NCBI GenBank assembly: GCA_963205115.1
Contig: CAUJHV010000019.1
Location: 1-64,000, forward strand
Origin: Pseudomonadota bacterium
GTDB lineage: Bacteria; Pseudomonadota; Gammaproteobacteria; Burkholderiales; Burkholderiaceae_C
Reading direction: 5' to 3'
DNA length: 64,000 bases
The notes under the pieces were generated by a model. The model worked only from the letters and a program-made list of their open reading frames with translations. It was not told where the DNA came from and did no database searches. The translations under genes and the position numbers were made by a program. Each line of letters starts with the position of its first letter. Position 1 is the stretch's first letter. This document shows positions 62,434 through 64,000 of the stretch, piece by piece.

Positions 62434-63582
62434 ATGGCCAGCGTCGGTGACGTCACTCCCCAGCAGATGCATTTCAGCGAGCCGCTGCCGCTGAAGGGCG
62501 GGTCGGCCCTGCGCGACTACACGCTGGTCTACGAAACCTACGGCACGCTCAACGCGCAGCGCAGCAACGCGGTGCTGGTGTGCCACGCGCTCAATGCCAG
62601 CCACCACGTGGCGGGCACCTATGCCGGCCAGGAGCGCAGCGAAGGCTGGTGGGACAACCTGGTGGGACCCGGCAAGCCGCTGGATACCGACCGCTTCTTC
62701 GTCATCGGCGTCAACAACCCGGGTTCGTGTTTCGGCTCGACCGGGCCGATGCACGCCAACCCGGACACCGGCCGCCTGTACGGCGCGGATTTCCCCGTGG
62801 TGACGGTGGAGGACTGGGTCGATGCGCAGGCGCGGCTGGTCGAGCGCCTGGGCATCACGCAGCTGGCCGCCGTGCTGGGCGGCAGCCTGGGCGGCATGCA
62901 GGCGCTGGCCTGGACGCTGCGCTACCCGCAGCGGCTGCGCCACTGCGTGGCCGTGGCCACCGCGCCGAACCTGTCGGCACAGAACATCGCCTTCAATGAG
63001 GTCGCGCGCCGGGCCATCATCTCCGACCCCGATTTCCACGGCGGCCACTACGCCGCGCACGGCGCGATCCCCAAGCGCGGGCTGCGCGTGGCGCGCATGA
63101 TCGGCCACATCACCTACCTGTCGGACGACTCGATGGAAGAGAAGTTCGGCCGCGAATTGCGCGCCGCCGAACTGGGCTACAGCACGCAGGACGTGGACTT
63201 CCAGATCGAGAGCTACCTGCGCCACCAGGGCGACAAGTTCAGCGAGTATTTCGACGCCAACACCTACCTGCTGATCACACGCGCACTGGACTACTTCGAC
63301 CCCGCGCGTGAATTCGGCGGCGACCTCTCGCGGGCCTTCGCCGCGGCGCGCGACACGCGCTTCCTGCTGGTGAGCTTCACCACCGACTGGCGCTTTTCGC
63401 CGGCACGTTCGCGCGAGCTGGTCAAGGCACTCGTCGACAACCGCGTCGACGTGAGCTATGCCGAGATCGCCGCGCCGCACGGCCACGATGCCTTCCTGCT
63501 GGAGGACCCGCGCTACCACGGCGTGATGCGCGCCACTTTCGAGCGCATCGCGCGCGAAGCGGAAGGGGCCGCCCATGTCTGA
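62434..63582 (+). CDS. metX: homoserine O-acyltransferase
   Basis: Acylates homoserine for methionine synthesis, 382 aa, alpha/beta-hydrolase fold. The nucleophile Ser is in GGSLGGMQA near residue 147; the Asp is in FTTDWRFSP and the His in PHGHDAF. Betaproteobacterial enzymes of this type often use succinyl-CoA, so acetyl versus succinyl is open. The ATG at 62434 was chosen because the earlier in-frame ATG at 62404 lies in the loop of the leader terminator. The gene overlaps metW by eight bases. SAM feedback through the leader riboswitch is likely. Confidence 0.93.
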   Translation: MASVGDVTPQQMHFSEPLPLKGGSALRDYTLVYETYGTLNAQRSNAVLVCHALNASHHVAGTYAGQERSEGWWDNLVGPGKPLDTDRFFVIGVNNPGSCFGSTGPMHANPDTGRLYGADFPVVTVEDWVDAQARLVERLGITQLAAVLGGSLGGMQALAWTLRYPQRLRHCVAVATAPNLSAQNIAFNEVARRAIISDPDFHGGHYAAHGAIPKRGLRVARMIGHITYLSDDSMEEKFGRELRAAELGYSTQDVDFQIESYLRHQGDKFSEYFDANTYLLITRALDYFDPAREFGGDLSRAFAAARDTRFLLVSFTTDWRFSPARSRELVKALVDNRVDVSYAEIAAPHGHDAFLLEDPRYHGVMRATFERIAREAEGAAHV

Positions 63583-64000
63583 TCGCAGCGACCTGCAGAC
63601 CATCGCGAGCCTGGTGCCCGAAGGCTCGCGTGTGCTGGACCTGGGCTGCGGCGACGGCGAATTGCTCGCGCACCTGCAGGCCACGCGCGGCTGCACGGGC
63701 TACGGCATCGAGATCGACGACGCCAACGTGCTGGCCTGCGCGCAGCGCGGCGTCAGCGTCATCCAGCTCAACCTGGAGGACGGCCTGGCGCTGTTCGGTG
63801 ACGCGAGCTTCGACGTCGTGCTGCAGCTGGACACCCTTCAACACGTGCGCCACACGCAGAAGCTGCTGCGCGAAACGGCCCGCGTGGGCCGCATCGGCAT
63901 CGTCAGCTTCCCGAACTTTGCGCACTGGCCCAATCGCCTGCGCGTGGCCGCCGGTCGCATGCCGATCTCGCGCGCACTGCCCTACCGCTGGTTCGACACG
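63575..64000 (+). CDS. metW: methionine biosynthesis protein MetW (3' end outside window)
   Basis: Class I methyltransferase-like partner of MetX, 142 codons visible, cut by the window edge. The SAM motif [12 protein letters not shown] lies near residue 21, followed by [18 protein letters not shown] and the ending block [15 protein letters not shown], typical of MetW. Its ATG lies inside the metX end (eight-base overlap), showing tight coupling. MetW is known to be needed for full MetX activity in related bacteria. Confidence 0.95.
   Translation, partial: MSDRSDLQTIASLVPEGSRVLDLGCGDGELLAHLQATRGCTGYGIEIDDANVLACAQRGVSVIQLNLEDGLALFGDASFDVVLQLDTLQHVRHTQKLLRETARVGRIGIVSFPNFAHWPNRLRVAAGRMPISRALPYRWFDT

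Overview
This is a gene-dense, GC-rich chromosomal segment whose gene content and codon use point to a betaproteobacterium of the order Burkholderiales. Supporting signs are the argS–SPOR–dsbA and lptA–lptB–rpoN blocks, a Bug/TctC solute receptor, an MHFG-type PEP-CTERM protein, and metX overlapping metW. I saw no rRNA, tRNA, insertion sequence, prophage or CRISPR array. I counted 59 supported protein genes, the last cut by the window edge.

Layout. 1–6.9 kb: two polyamine-type ABC permeases bracketed by short tandem repeats, then fadD, an amidase, rsmE and a YidB-family gene. 7–14.6 kb (minus strand): argS, an FtsN-like SPOR protein, dsbA, lptA, lptB, rpoN and a THUMP rRNA methyltransferase. 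14.7–20.3 kb: a Ser/Thr kinase with a cyclic-nucleotide domain, a LysR regulator, a type II 2-haloacid dehalogenase and malate synthase G. 20.3–28.1 kb: a carboxylate-catabolism cluster (acyl-CoA dehydrogenase and MaoC on one strand; GntR regulator, TctC receptor, MmgE/PrpD, CoA transferase and MFS on the other) with two matching operators placed identically in two sigma-70 promoters. 28.2–33.6 kb: an iron-type ABC importer plus a LysR regulator. 33.6–38.8 kb: HIT, host-attachment-like and DksA-like proteins, a flavoprotein, a class II amidotransferase and an M14 peptidase. 38.8–40.4 kb: the PEP-CTERM protein and a 0.5-kb non-coding stretch.

40.4–55.3 kb is a nucleoside salvage region: a BMP-type nucleoside ABC importer, cytidine deaminase, purine nucleoside phosphorylase, deoxyribose-phosphate aldolase, 5'-nucleotidase, thymidine phosphorylase, a TrpF homologue, purB and pyrF on the minus strand, with adenosine deaminase divergent. 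Together they import nucleosides, strip bases and feed the sugar to glycolysis; upp at 58.3 kb would reclaim uracil. A BLUF-domain gene that has lost key photochemical residues sits inside the block on the opposite strand.

55.3–64 kb: a PLP enzyme of transsulfuration type, mobB, nitronate monooxygenase, upp, a glutathione S-transferase, an FMN glutamate-synthase-like enzyme, a fluoroacetate-dehalogenase-like hydrolase, and metX–metW behind a SAM-II-like riboswitch with its own intrinsic terminator. The strongest new-looking signals are this riboswitch/attenuator, the paired GntR operators, the degenerate BLUF protein and the TrpF paralogue in the nucleoside cluster.
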